From DATKWD01 sp963704815 (lineage in GTDB: Bacteria > Actinomycetota > Acidimicrobiia > Acidimicrobiales > Salinilacustritrichaceae), in assembly GCA_963704815.1 (NCBI GenBank), contig CAVPHU010000012.1, positions 1 through 64,000 of the forward strand: a stretch of 64,000 bases of DNA. The letters are read 5' to 3'. Below are positions 14,655 through 24,672 of this stretch, piece by piece; the first letter of the stretch is position 1; each line of letters starts with the position of its first letter. Below the pieces are notes generated by a model. It made no database searches and was not told where the DNA came from. It was given only the letters and a program-made list of their open reading frames with translations. Made by a program: the position numbers and the translations under genes.

Positions 14655-16868
14655 TCAGATGATCTTCTCGGTCTCGTCGATCAGACCGGCCTGCCTCGCC
14701 AGTTCGACGGCTGCGCTCCTCGAGCTGGCTCCGAGCTTGCGGTAGATGGCCGCGGCGTGGGTCTTCACCGTGTTGCGCGACACATAGAGCCGGGTGGCGA
14801 TGTCGGCAAGGCAAAGATTGGTCGGCAGGTACTGCAGGACACGGAGTTCGGCCGCGGTCAACGACCCGGAGCGAGCTGCGGACGCGTCGCTCGCAGCGTG
14901 CACGCGGTCGTGGAGTGCTTCGACGTGCGCGGCGAGGGGCGTGGTCCCGTCTTGGATCTCCATCTTGCGTTCGAGCTGCTGCAGTAGCTCGCGGGCGGTC
15001 GTCACGTCGTCGACCAGCAGGCTGGCCCGAGCCAAGGTGAGGAGCCCCAGGATGTTGAACCATGGTGCGCACTGGTCGAACCGTTCGATTCGCGTGCGAC
15101 CCTGGGCGATTGCCTCCGCAGCGTGGTCGAGGCGCCCAGCACGTGCGTCGATGAGGGCAGAAGTCGTCCCGGAGAGTGCGGGCGCCGCCTCGCCGTAGGT
15201 ATTGGACTGGAGGCTGGCGGCGCGGCCGCTGAGCGCGGTGGCCTCGGCGGCGTGGCCCTCCAGGTCGAGGATGATCGCCAGGCAAGCTGACGTGACCGCT
15301 TGCATCGTCGTCGTGTGGGCGATCTCGTTTTCGAACAATGCCTCTCGCAACACGTCGATGGCCTGTCTGTCACCAGCGAGATACATGTTCGCTCCGAGCG
15401 CCAAGCTCGCCAGAGCGCGCCATTCTCCGGCCTGAAGGTGACGATGGGCGTTGTGCGCCGCGGGAATCAACTCGGCAGCCGGGCGGGTCTCCAGCGTTGC
15501 GAACAGGGCTTCGGTCCGAAGAGCGATCTCATCGGCCGTATCGGCGAGGCCATCGTCGAGCGGACCGTCTTCGACCCTCGAGATTCGCATCCAATTGCGT
15601 GCGCGCTCACCGTTTCCGGCGCCGATGGCCAGCATGGTCTCGGCGTGCCTGAGCTCCGGTGACGACCGAATCCGTGCGTCTTCGACTCTCGCCAGCCAAC
15701 GCTCGACCGTCGGATACATCCCCCGAGCCACGAAGGTCGCGCTGTGCTCCTTCACCAGGTCTTCGATCAGGTCCATCTCTCCTGCTGTCGCGGCGTGCTC
15801 GATGGCGAGGTCGACGTCGTCCTGGCGTGCCCACCACCGAGATGCGGCGATGTGGATCTGGCGCCAACGCTCGCGGTCGAGCCCCTCGAGCCGGGAGGAG
15901 AGCCAGCGCGACAACACCCCATGCATGCGGTACCAGCCGCTGCTCTGATCGAGCGGAATGATCACCAGTTCGTTGCGGCAGAGGCGACGCAAGATCGATG
16001 CTGAATCGTGGCGTCCGAGGACGGCGTCACACTGCTCGCCGGTGAAGCGCCCGAGGCATCCGACCTCGGTGAGAAAGGCCCGGTCCTCGGGGGCGAGGCT
16101 GCCGAACCACTCCTCGGTGACGTAGTCGGCGACATCATCGATGTCCGCCAGCTTGTCCAAGGGGATCTCTTCGCCGTCCGGTCGGGTGGCCAAGACCGGC
16201 GCCGCCAGGCGAAGCCCGGCCGGCCAGCCCTCGAACTGGTCGGCGATGAGCTTGACCGATTCGATGTCTGGCGTGACTCCGAGGAGGTTCAGCATCTGTT
16301 CTGACTCGGCCAGATCGAAGGCGAGGGCCTCGGCGGTCACATCGACGACGCCTGGATGGAGGCGGTGCCGAGCAGTTGTCTCGGGGTGGTGATGGGCGCG
16401 TCCGATGAGCACCAGCGTCGAGTCCCGCGGAAGGTTCTCGATGATGACGTCGATGGGAGCGGTCGATGCCTTGTCGGTCAGGTGATGGATGTCGTCCAGC
16501 ACCAGGATGAACGGCTCGTCGACACCAGCCATGGACTGCCGGAGGTCGTGGGACGAGCCGAGATCGGCTGTCCGGCCAACGAGACCTGCCCTTCCGAGGT
16601 CGGCGAGAACCTCGCTGAGGACATGGGCAAGGACGAGCGGGTCGTTGTCGATCGGCTCGAGGTCGAGCCACCGAGGGTTGCGTGGGTCGTTCGCAACCCA
16701 TCGCGCGACGAGGGTCGACTTCCCGTAGCCGGCGGGCGCCAGGACACGCACCACCTTGCCCGTTGCCGTCGCGAACGAATGGTCGAGTCGCGAGCGCTCC
16801 ACGGTCCTGGAGTCCGCAGTTGGACCGGTGAACCGTGCATGGTCGCGGATCGTGACGAGGTCAGTCAT
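14655..16868 (-). CDS. MalT-type LuxR-family ATP-dependent transcriptional regulator
   Basis: 737 residues, intact. The N-terminus has a STAND-type NTPase: Walker A APAGYGKST (about residue 44), then LVARWV, Walker B FILVLDDIHHL, and LIADQFEGWPAGLRLA, the hallmark of the MalT family. A long TPR-like helical sensor domain follows (residues ~330-660). The C-terminus is a LuxR HTH: LTAAELRVLQYLPTNLCLADIATRLYVSRNTVKTHAAAIYRKLGASSRSAAVELA. Such proteins bind an inducer, oligomerise with ATP, and activate transcription. The divergent DUF2252 gene lies across a 188-base gap and is an obvious candidate target. The inducer cannot be read from the sequence. Confidence 0.85.
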   Translation of the reverse strand: MTDLVTIRDHARFTGPTADSRTVERSRLDHSFATATGKVVRVLAPAGYGKSTLVARWVANDPRNPRWLDLEPIDNDPLVLAHVLSEVLADLGRAGLVGRTADLGSSHDLRQSMAGVDEPFILVLDDIHHLTDKASTAPIDVIIENLPRDSTLVLIGRAHHHPETTARHRLHPGVVDVTAEALAFDLAESEQMLNLLGVTPDIESVKLIADQFEGWPAGLRLAAPVLATRPDGEEIPLDKLADIDDVADYVTEEWFGSLAPEDRAFLTEVGCLGRFTGEQCDAVLGRHDSASILRRLCRNELVIIPLDQSSGWYRMHGVLSRWLSSRLEGLDRERWRQIHIAASRWWARQDDVDLAIEHAATAGEMDLIEDLVKEHSATFVARGMYPTVERWLARVEDARIRSSPELRHAETMLAIGAGNGERARNWMRISRVEDGPLDDGLADTADEIALRTEALFATLETRPAAELIPAAHNAHRHLQAGEWRALASLALGANMYLAGDRQAIDVLREALFENEIAHTTTMQAVTSACLAIILDLEGHAAEATALSGRAASLQSNTYGEAAPALSGTTSALIDARAGRLDHAAEAIAQGRTRIERFDQCAPWFNILGLLTLARASLLVDDVTTARELLQQLERKMEIQDGTTPLAAHVEALHDRVHAASDASAARSGSLTAAELRVLQYLPTNLCLADIATRLYVSRNTVKTHAAAIYRKLGASSRSAAVELARQAGLIDETEKII

Positions 16869-17056
16869 CGTCCGCCGCAGGCTCGCAAGGAGGAGAGGGT
16901 AACCCCGGCGAGATTTGTCACCACAATCACTCTCGTCGTTGGCACCGCCCCGTCGAAATCATCCAGAACGGACGATGGGGGAGGGCCGATTCGGGCGTAG
17001 CGTCGCGAGGCTGGCATCACTTGGTGCCGACTCGTGAATCCTGCAAGGGAGCACCC

Positions 17057-18439
17057 GTGAACACATCCGTTGCGGAGCGTCGTGACCAGGGCCGGTTGGT
17101 GAGAAAGCGAGTTCCGAGATCGTCAGCGGGTTCGTGGGAGCCGGCTGCCGATCGTGCGGACCCGGTCGATCTGCTCCTGCAGCAAGCGGCGAACCGCGAG
17201 CCCGCGCTCGTCCCCATCCGGCACGCACGGATGTTGGCCTCGCCGTTCGCGTTCTACCGGGGCGGGGCTTTGCTGATGGCGGCCGATCTCGCGGCCGTGC
17301 CCGACACCGGCCTGACCGTCCAGCTCTGCGGCGATGCCCACCTGGCGAACTTCGGCATGTACGCGGCTCCGGACCGTCGGCTGGTCTTCAGCCTCAACGA
17401 CTTCGACGAGACCCTTCCCGGGCCGTTCGAGTGGGACCTGAAGCGGCTGGTGGCCAGCTTCGAGATCGCCGGTCGCCACCGCGGCTTCCGGCGTGCTCGG
17501 CGGGCCGAGATCATCGCCACGGTCGGGCAGTCGTACCGAGATGCGATGCACGACTTCGTCGCCATGCCCGCTCTCGATCTCTGGTACGAGCGCCTCAACG
17601 TCGACGAGATCGTCGACCGGTTCGGTGCCGGATCCACCCCACAGCAGCGCAAGCGGTTCGCTCGCTCGGTCAGCAGGGCCAGCGCGAAGAACAGCCTGCG
17701 GGCCTTCACCAAGCTCACCCAGGTCGTCGACGGCGTGCTGCAGTTCCGCCGTGACCCTCCGATCCTCGTCCCCATCGAGGATCTGGTGCCCCCCGGGGAT
17801 GTGGCCGACGTCGACGAAGCGGTGGCCCGTCTCATCGCGTCCTACCGATCGACGCTCGAACCCGACCGACAACGGCTGCTCGACAAGTACCGATACGTCC
17901 ATCTGGCGCGCAAGGTCGTCGGTGTGGGCAGCGTGGGCACCCGGGCCTGGGTCCTGCTGCTGGTCGGGCGCAACGACGACCCGCTCCTCCTCCAGATCAA
18001 GGAGGCGCAGGCGTCGGTGTTGGAGGAGTTCCTCGGCCCGAGCGAATTCGAGACCCATGGCGAGCGGATCGTCGCCGGGCAGCACCTCATGCAGGCCGCG
18101 AGCGACATCCTGCTCGGGTGGCACCGCGGTGTCGGCATCGACGGTGTCGAGCGTGACTTCTTCGTCCGGCAGCTGTGGGATGCAAAGGGATCAGCCGACC
18201 TCGAGACCATCGACGACGCCTCGCTGAAGATCTACGCGTCCGTGTGCGGCTGGACGCTCGCTCGGGCGCACGCCCGCTCGGGTGACCCGGCGGTGATCGC
18301 GGGGTACCTCGGCAGCAAAGACACGTTCGATTGCGCCATGGTGGCGTTCGCCGACCGGTACGCCGACCAGAACGATTGCGACTACGAGGCCGTGAAGCAG
18401 GCAGTCACCGACGGTCGCCTCGCCGCCGCGAACTCCTGA
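17057..18439 (+). CDS. DUF2252 family protein (kinase-fold)
   Basis: 460 residues from GTG at 17057, preceded by AGGGAGC. It shows the family blocks PIRHARMLASPFAFYRGGALLMAADLA, VQLCGDAHLANFGMYAAPDRRLVFSLNDFDETLPGPFEWDLKRLVAS and LHLARKVVGVGSVGTRAWVLLLVGR. The GDAHLxNFG and NDFDE motifs recall the catalytic loop and metal site of aminoglycoside-phosphotransferase-like kinases, with which DUF2252 is thought to be related; the substrate is not known. No signal peptide or membrane segment. Divergent from the MalT-type regulator, which may control it. Confidence 0.85.
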   Translation: MNTSVAERRDQGRLVRKRVPRSSAGSWEPAADRADPVDLLLQQAANREPALVPIRHARMLASPFAFYRGGALLMAADLAAVPDTGLTVQLCGDAHLANFGMYAAPDRRLVFSLNDFDETLPGPFEWDLKRLVASFEIAGRHRGFRRARRAEIIATVGQSYRDAMHDFVAMPALDLWYERLNVDEIVDRFGAGSTPQQRKRFARSVSRASAKNSLRAFTKLTQVVDGVLQFRRDPPILVPIEDLVPPGDVADVDEAVARLIASYRSTLEPDRQRLLDKYRYVHLARKVVGVGSVGTRAWVLLLVGRNDDPLLLQIKEAQASVLEEFLGPSEFETHGERIVAGQHLMQAASDILLGWHRGVGIDGVERDFFVRQLWDAKGSADLETIDDASLKIYASVCGWTLARAHARSGDPAVIAGYLGSKDTFDCAMVAFADRYADQNDCDYEAVKQAVTDGRLAAANS

Positions 18440-18466
18440 GCCCGGAGCAACCATCAGCGCGGCTGC

Positions 18467-20352
18467 TCAGCCGACGATCACGATCTCGTCGTCGGCGGCG
18501 AGGGTGACGCGATCGGAAGCGTTCGGGTTGAGCATGACCTGCTCGCCTTGGATCGAAGTGTGTCGCCACCCGATCGCGAGCACGCCCGCCGCGTAGGCGG
18601 CGGTGAAGATGTCGGCGGCGGTGAAGGAGCCCACCAGGTCGAGGCGGTCGCATCGCACCAGGCGGATCGACGCATGGTCGCCGCCGTACAGCTCGAGGAG
18701 AATGCCACGTCGTTCGGGCTGTTCGATGAGCTGTGCGGTGAACTGGCTGCCGAGCGCAGCGCTGATCAGGAAGTCGTCGGGGCCGGTGAGCTCGGCGAGC
18801 TCGAGGTGCTCGTCGTCGAGCATCTGAACGATGAACCGCGGCGTCTCGTCCGGTGTGGCCCACCGTCGCCTGAGCTGCATCATGTCGAGCAGCGTCCGTG
18901 CGTCGGCCTCGCCGGGGTCGACCGAGGTGGAGCCGAGCATGACGATCGTCGTCGGCCGACGATCGACGCTCACCGTCGACAGTTCGGCCGCAGGCGAGAG
19001 GGCCACGTCGAGGTTGATGTCGGGGATGACGACGTCGCCGGGCTCGACGAGGCGCGGATCGAACACCACCTCGACGGTGGACGACGCCGATGCCGTGGCG
19101 GCCCACCCTTCCAGGAGGTGAGGGCCGAGACGGTTCCATCCGACGACGAGGATGTGCTCGGTGGCGGGTTCGGTCGCCAGCGTCGACTGAACGTCGGTCG
19201 GTCGTTCGCTCGGGAGTCGTTCGGTCGCCCCGGCCAGCTCGAGCGTCTGCAGGTCCTGGGCGATCAGCACGAGTCGATCGCCGTTCTCGAAGATCGACTC
19301 GGCGGGCGGGTTGATCGCTATGCGCCCGTCGGCGTGGACGACGCCGAGCGGTCGAGCGTTGGCGTACCGACTCAGGATGTCGTCGAATCGGAGTCCGGTC
19401 AGCTCTGGCCGGTCGGCGATGTGGAGGTCGCAGCCGCGGAAGTCGAGGAGTTCGGCGACCACTTCGCCGAGGCCGCGTTGCCGAAGGGCGAACGCCGCGG
19501 TTCGTGCGGTCGCCTGGGTCGTGACGATCGGGTGCACGGTCGGGCCACACGCCTGGACCAGCCTCCCAGCAGTGGCTGCGTCGTTCACCTCGGCGACCAC
19601 CGTGAGGCCGCTCAGGTCGCCGAGTTCGGCGTTGACGGCCAGCACGGCCTGGACCACCGCGACATCGCTCTGGTCGTCGTCGGAGAGCACGATGACCCCG
19701 CGAGCCTTGCCCGACGCGGGCGAGGGCGAGATCCGAGCGAACCGTCGGGTCGCCCGATCGGTAGACGATGTGTGTCCCCTGTCGATCGGGCACCGCCTCC
19801 CGCACGGCATTGCGGATCTCGGTCGGGTCGTCGTCGGCGAGGATGACGATGGTGTTCGCCTCCCGTGTGGCGTTGGCGAGGACGAGCTGTTCGACGACCA
19901 CCGGGAGGCCCCGCGACCCACCGAGAATCACCACGTGGCCGGATTCGATGACCACGCTGCGTCCGCGACGCATGCTGTCGATCCGGTGCTCGACGCCGGC
20001 GGCGATGATCCCGATGAGCGTGCCGGCGACCAGCACGCCGAACAGCGTCACGAGCAGCGCCAGCACCCGTCGACCCCAGCCGACGTCACCGGCCATGGTG
20101 CCGGTGTCGAGGATCCGGAGCAGGCTCTGCCAGAACTCCTCGAGCCATCCGGAGTCCCCGGTTCCGGTGAACGTCACGCCGAAGATGGTGAGAAGCAGCG
20201 AGCTCAGCAGGACGGCGGCGAGTGTGACCACTCCGAGCCAGGCGAGGGCCGCGCCCGGTGCCGCGGGCCAGCATGTTGTCGAACCGGTAGCGGATCCGCT
20301 GGCGGACGGTCACCTCGGTCGAGCGTGCGCGCCGACTCGGTCGTGTGCTCAT
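18467..20352 (-). CDS. CASTOR/POLLUX-like ion channel with NAD-binding domains (two frame breaks)
   Basis: N-terminus (ATG at 20352): a basic leader RQRIRYRFDNMLARG, then two membrane helices flanking a pore-like segment (LAAVLLSSLLLTIFGV … RRVLALLVTLFGVLVAGTLIGIIAAGVEHRID). The soluble part has Rossmann-like units HVVILGGSRGLPVVVEQLVLAN and HILVVGWNRLGPHLLEGW, each like RCK/TrkA-N domains, and ends with a TrkA-C-like DDEIVIVG. This matches bacterial relatives of the plant CASTOR/POLLUX channels. Two single-base extras break it: near 20262 (after ARGTG) and near 19735 (VGQ | ARGVIVLSDDD). About 625 residues when joined. Likely ligand-gated cation channel; last gene of the same-strand run from the ClC gene. 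Confidence 0.7.
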
Positions 20353-20369
20353 GGCCGCGTCGCCGATGA

Positions 20370-21075
20370 CTAGGTCGCCAGCACGCGTTCGGTTGGCCGG
20401 GGGCAGGAGCAGATAGGCACCGGCCAGGAAGCAGATCGCACCGGCGAAGGTCCCCGAGTTCACGATCGTGGTGTTCAGCGTGTCGCCCGTGGTCCTCAGG
20501 GCGAACGAGGCGATCGCGGACAGCCCGAAGAAGATCGAGCCGACGTAGTTCGACAGCGATGACCACCAGTCGGCTTCGCCCGTGCGCACGCACCACAATC
20601 GTCCACAGCACCCGATCCAGGCGAGGTGGCTCGCGATCAGGAACGCAGCCGAGCCGAACATGTCGGGCGCCCAGACCAAGCGGTTGGTCTGCTCGGTCGT
20701 CAACCCCTCGATCATGGCGTCGATCGTGTTGATGTTGAACAGGATGGTGCCCACCAGTTGGACCGCGACCGCCAACCACGCACGCTCGGTCGGGCGCCAT
20801 GCGAACAGCCCACGTCCTCGCCGTGGTCGGCTCGGATCACGAACCACCTGGACGAACTGGCCGTAGCCCGCAGCGGTGAAGAACACCGACCCGGCCACGA
20901 AGGTGATGCCGACGAGGCCCGGATCGACGTTCTGGGAGTACGGCGGCAACGAACCGAGCGCGAACAGGCTCGACCCGACCATGAACGACCATGCGGTCGC
21001 CCACGCGAGTCGGTGCGGCTCGGCCACCATGGCCCGGCGCCACTGCATCACCGTTGTGTTCTGCGGTGGCGACAT
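20370..21075 (-). CDS. Polytopic membrane protein, possibly YrhK-like
   Basis: About 235 residues with six or so hydrophobic helices: ATAWSFMVGSSLFALGSL, VGITFVAGSVFFTAAGYGQFVQVV, AVAVQLVGTILFNINTIDAM, FGSAAFLIASHLAWIGCCG, NYVGSIFFGLSAIASFAL and GTFAGAICFLAGAYLLLP. The repeated (F/L)xxGSxxF pattern recalls the YrhK domain. It starts 10 bases after the glutamate decarboxylase stop. In the given frame it runs without a stop into the channel gene, but one extra base near its end would expose the TAG at 20370-20372, giving a normal junction; otherwise the two would be fused. Function unknown; it shares the stress locus with GadB. Confidence 0.55.
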
Positions 21076-21084
21076 GCGGTCGGC

Positions 21085-22455
21085 TCAGGTGTGGCTGAAT
21101 CCGGCTTCCGCTCCATGGGGCGGTGGGAACTGCTCGAGGTGGTCGACGGCACCACGGATCGCGTTGAGCAGCATGTCGGCCAGGTCCATCCCGAAGCCCT
21201 CGCGCACGACGATGCGCAGGACGGCGACATCGGTGGCATTGTCGGGCATCGTGTAGGCCGGAACCTGCCAGCCGCCGCCGCGCAGCTGTTGGGAGACGTG
21301 GAACACCGTGAACTTCGACGGGTCCTTCACCTTGAATGCGAGCACGGGGATCGCTGAACCGTCGCTGACGACCTCGAACGGGCCCATGGCCGCGATGCCC
21401 GACGACAGGTGAAGTGCGGTGTCGCGCAACGATTCCATGATGCGGCGGTAGCCATCACGGCCCAGGCGGACGAAGTTGTAGTACTGGCCGACGATCTGGT
21501 TGCCGGGCCGTGAGAAGTTCAACGTGAACGTCGGCATGTCGCCGCCGAGGTAGTTGACGTGGAACACCAGGTCCGCGGGCAGGTCCTCTTCGGACCGCCA
21601 GACCACGAAGCCGATGCCGGGGTAGGTCAACCCGTACTTGTGACCCGAGACGTTGATCGACTTCACCTGCGGGAGACGGAAGTCCCATTCGAGGTCGGGA
21701 TGCAGGAACGGGGCCACGAACCCGCCACTCGCCGCGTCGACGTGGATCGGGATGTCGGTCCCGTTCTCGGCGTTGTAGGCGACGACCCGGTCGTGGATCT
21801 CCTTGATCGGCTCGAACTCGCCGGTGTAGGTCGTGCCGAGGATCGGGATCACCCCGATCGTGTTCTCGTCGACGCGGTCCATCACGTCGTCGGGTGCGAC
21901 GACGAACCGGTCCTCGGTGAGCGGGACGTAGCGCGGTTCGACGTCCCAGTACCGGCAGAACTTCTCCCAGACGACCTGGACGTTCGACCCCATCACCATG
22001 TTCGGCCGATCGGTCGACTGGCCGGCCGCCTCGCGCCGGGCCCGCCAGCTCCACTTCATGGCCAGGCCGCCGAGCATGACCGCCTCGCTCGATCCGATCG
22101 TCGACACGCCGATGGCGTCGCCGTCGGTCGGTGCGTTGAAGAGCTCGGCGACGATGTTCACACAGCGCCGCTCGATCTCGGCGGTCTGGGGGTACTCGTC
22201 CTTGTCGATCATGTTCTTGTCGAACGTCTCGGCCATCAACTTCTCGGCCTCGGGCTCCATCCATGTCGTGACGAAGGTGGCCATGTTCAACCGGGAGCTG
22301 CCGTCGAGCAGCAACTCGTCGTGGATCATCCGATACACCGCTCCGGGCAGGGATTCGTCGTCGGGCATCCGGTTCTTCGGGATCGGGGCGCCTGCGAACC
22401 GGCCCGCGTACGCGGGGTCGAGGGCCTCGTCGTTGGAGACGTGTCGGTGGACCAT
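21085..22455 (-). CDS. gadB: Glutamate decarboxylase
   Basis: 456 residues, intact, the normal length of GadA/GadB. Recognised by LNMATFVTTWMEPEAEKLMAE, STIGSSEAVMLGGLAMKW, HVDAASGGFVAPFLHP, and the PLP lysine motif SINVSGHKYGLTYPGIG, followed by FTLNFSRPGNQIVGQYYNF and the QLRGGGWQVPAYTMP segment. The enzyme decarboxylates glutamate to GABA, consuming a proton. ATG follows GGAG at 8 bases. It is the third gene of the same-strand series ClC transporter, SHOCT protein, gadB, membrane protein, ion channel. No glutamate/GABA antiporter is seen in the window. Product use could be acid resistance or GABA-shunt metabolism. Confidence 0.9.
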   Translation of the reverse strand: MVHRHVSNDEALDPAYAGRFAGAPIPKNRMPDDESLPGAVYRMIHDELLLDGSSRLNMATFVTTWMEPEAEKLMAETFDKNMIDKDEYPQTAEIERRCVNIVAELFNAPTDGDAIGVSTIGSSEAVMLGGLAMKWSWRARREAAGQSTDRPNMVMGSNVQVVWEKFCRYWDVEPRYVPLTEDRFVVAPDDVMDRVDENTIGVIPILGTTYTGEFEPIKEIHDRVVAYNAENGTDIPIHVDAASGGFVAPFLHPDLEWDFRLPQVKSINVSGHKYGLTYPGIGFVVWRSEEDLPADLVFHVNYLGGDMPTFTLNFSRPGNQIVGQYYNFVRLGRDGYRRIMESLRDTALHLSSGIAAMGPFEVVSDGSAIPVLAFKVKDPSKFTVFHVSQQLRGGGWQVPAYTMPDNATDVAVLRIVVREGFGMDLADMLLNAIRGAVDHLEQFPPPHGAEAGFSHT

Positions 22456-22513
22456 GTCGTGAACTCCAGGGAGAGAAGGGTTGAATGGGGTTGCGATCGA
22501 GCCTCGGTGAGGA

Positions 22514-22906
22514 TCAGTCGGCGAGCAGCTTGGCCTTCTGCGCCTCGAACTCGGCGTCGGTCAGCGCTCCCTTGCTGTGCAGCTCGCTCAGCTGGCTCAG
22601 CTCGCTGGCAACGCCCCCGGTTCCGGCGGCCTGGCGCACGTACGACTGAAATGCTGCGTCGTTGGCCTTGGCGTCGTCGATGTTGCGCTGTGCCATCCCG
22701 TCGCCGTGGGCGATGAGGTAGATCAACACGCCGAGGAACGGCAGGAAGATCACGAAGAGCGACCACAGGGCCTTCGAGAACCCGCCGATGTCCGAGCGGA
22801 AGATGTCGACGAACACTCGGACCACCAGCACGATCCAGGCGACGAAGATGAAGAAGATGAACATGGTCCAGAACAGACCGAGGATGGGGTAGTCGTAGGC
22901 GAGCAT
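22514..22906 (-). CDS. PLDc_N-SHOCT small membrane protein
   Basis: 130 residues. Two membrane helices (LFWTMFIFFIFVAWIVLVVRVFVDIF and ALWSLFVIFLPFLGVLIYLIAHGDGM) form the PLDc_N module, and the C-terminus is a SHOCT motif (SQLSELHSKGALTDAEFEAQKAKLLA). ATG follows AAGGAGT. Such proteins are abundant in actinobacteria and are thought to act in membrane stress, but no mechanism is known. It sits 58 bases upstream of gadB on the same strand. Confidence 0.8.
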   Translation of the reverse strand: MLAYDYPILGLFWTMFIFFIFVAWIVLVVRVFVDIFRSDIGGFSKALWSLFVIFLPFLGVLIYLIAHGDGMAQRNIDDAKANDAAFQSYVRQAAGTGGVASELSQLSELHSKGALTDAEFEAQKAKLLAD

Positions 22907-23255
22907 GTGGGGGACTCCTTGGTGGACGGGTGCGGGATCGCGGGTCGGAGATTGCCGGCGTCTGCCTGCCTCGGGCCGCGATCTGGCGACACACTACGCA
23001 CAGCCGGGGCCTGCTGCCTCGCCCGAGGTGGGCGAAGTGTCTGGCGGGCCACCTGACGCACGGTGGCGAGCACGGCGGCGTCGTCTGGCGCCGTCGGTCA
23101 TCGGAGAGGAAGATCCCCATGGCCCTGAGGCGCAGGCAGCACGAGGAAGCCGCATCGGTTCAGGATGGAGGAGCGACTGATCGCCGATCGGCGACGACTA
23201 CTGGGTCGAGGACGCCGTCGACGCCCTCGCCACGACTGGTTGGTGTCGCCGCCCA
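22907..23255. other. Gap between ClC and SHOCT genes
   Basis: About 350 bases without a credible gene. It should hold the promoter of the SHOCT/gadB run. An ATG at 23119 with a purine-rich leader on the + strand opens a frame without family features that overlaps the ClC end, so I do not call it. No convincing hairpin or repeat was seen. Confidence 0.4.
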
Positions 23256-24613
23256 TCACGTCGCCGGCGGCGCCGATGTGGGTGCGGGCATCGGCTCGGA
23301 CGGTGCGGCCGGCCGGATCCAGGCCGACACGACGTAGGAGACGACCACGGCGACGATCACCGTCGGCATGAGCGCCAGGCCCTCGGTCTGGAGGAACAGG
23401 GCGACCAGCAGCGTCGACACCATCGGGAGTCCGAGCATGGCGACGCTCATCGCCCCGATGCCCATCGCCGCGCCGGCCACCAGCGGCAGACCCGGGAAGG
23501 TGCGACAAGGCGATACCTCCGGCGGCGCCGATGAACATCGCCGGAAACACGGGGCCGCCGCGAAACCCGCTCAGCGAGAGCGAGTAGGCCAGGCTCTTGC
23601 AGACGACCAGCATCACCACTGCGCCGGCCGTCCAGCCTGCACCGTTCGTGAGGAGCCCCGGCAGTTGGTCCTGGCCTGAGAACAGCACCTCGGAGGCGGG
23701 CTCGTCGGTCGTCTCGACGAACACCAGCACGACGACGCCGATCGCCGCACCGACCAGGGGGAGCAACGCAACTCTTCGGCGTTCGACGATCACCTGCAGG
23801 GCGAGTCCGAGACGGGTGATCGCGGCGCCGAGGAAGGCGGCGAGCACTCCGATCGCTATGGCCCAGCCGAACTGGGCGACGGTCGGTGTGCTGACCGGCG
23901 GCAGATCCGGAATGGCGAGAGCGAAGGTGCCGAAGCCGGTCCAGGCATCGAGTCCGACGTAGATGAGGGACACCGACCCCGGCGGCGAGCAGGCCGGGCA
24001 CCAGCACGACCCCCATCATCGGTCCGCCGAGGCCGGCCGCCTCCATCAGGAGAAAGGCACCCGCGAGTGGCGACCCGAGGAGCGAGGCGATCGCCGCGAA
24101 ACTCCCGGCGGCGCCGATGACCATGTAGGCCTGGTCGGGTGCGTCGCGCTTGAGCAGCCTGACTGCGAGCACGCCGAGACCGCTACCGATCGCGATCAAC
24201 GGTGCTTCGGGTCCCAGCACGACGCCCATGCTCAACGTGGCGAACGAGGCGAGGATGATGCCGGGCAGATCGATCGGCATCACCGGTCCGCCGGTCTTGA
24301 AGCCCTCGGCCGGCTTGTGACCCGACTCTCCGGGGAGATGGGTGATCGTGAGCGCCACGATCAGCCCGCTCAGCGCACGCAACGGGATCGGCCACCATGA
24401 CGGTGGCGAGCTGAAACCGAGGTCGCCCGGCAGCGTGGTGTACAGGTAGGTCTGGGTCGCAGCGACCGCTTTCAGGAAGAAGTAGGCCACCGCAGCGACC
24501 GGGGCACCGAGGATTGCCCCGAAGAGGAGCAGGACGAGATAGCTCGGGCTCCTCAGCAGTGCGGCCGGATCAGGCGCTGCTGGCTGAGCGGGACGGTCTT
24601 CGCTGGTCACCAC
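23256..24613 (-). CDS. ClC chloride channel/antiporter (two frame breaks)
   Basis: About 450 residues when joined. Motifs in order: ESGHKPAEGFKTGGP, the GPEAPLIAIGSGLGVLAVRL block (family GxEGP loop, here GPEAP), GAAGSFAAIASLLGSPLAGAFLLMEA, and GFRGGPVFPAMFIGAAGG (GxFxP loop). Breaks: near 23990 (LLAAGVG | SLIYVGLDAW) and near 23505 (ALSHLPG | LPLVAGAAMG). The second is proved by the near-identical copy at 4820-5157, which lacks the extra C and stays in frame. The family moves Cl- by channel or 2Cl-/H+ exchange; the gating Glu position here reads Ala in GPEAP, so a channel-like or altered mechanism is possible. First gene of the 24.6-18.5 kb run; GTG start. Confidence 0.8.
23259..23585. repeat. 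Segmental duplication copy 2 (within ClC gene)
   Basis: The parental partner of 4820-5157. It lies wholly inside the ClC gene, so the duplication ran from this locus to the accessory patch 18 kb away, in the same orientation. Carries one extra C (ACCCGGG against ACCGGG). Confidence 0.75.
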
Positions 24614-24672
24614 GTCTCCGAACTGGTGTCGAACGGCACAAACCTGCCCGGTTGAGAGGAAGCGGCCGGAAT

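Noticed and set aside
20086..21075. Fusion of the YrhK-like protein with the ion channel
   Set aside because: The joined frame soon turns into Arg-rich nonsense. One extra base explains the missing stop and the channel start is at 20352.
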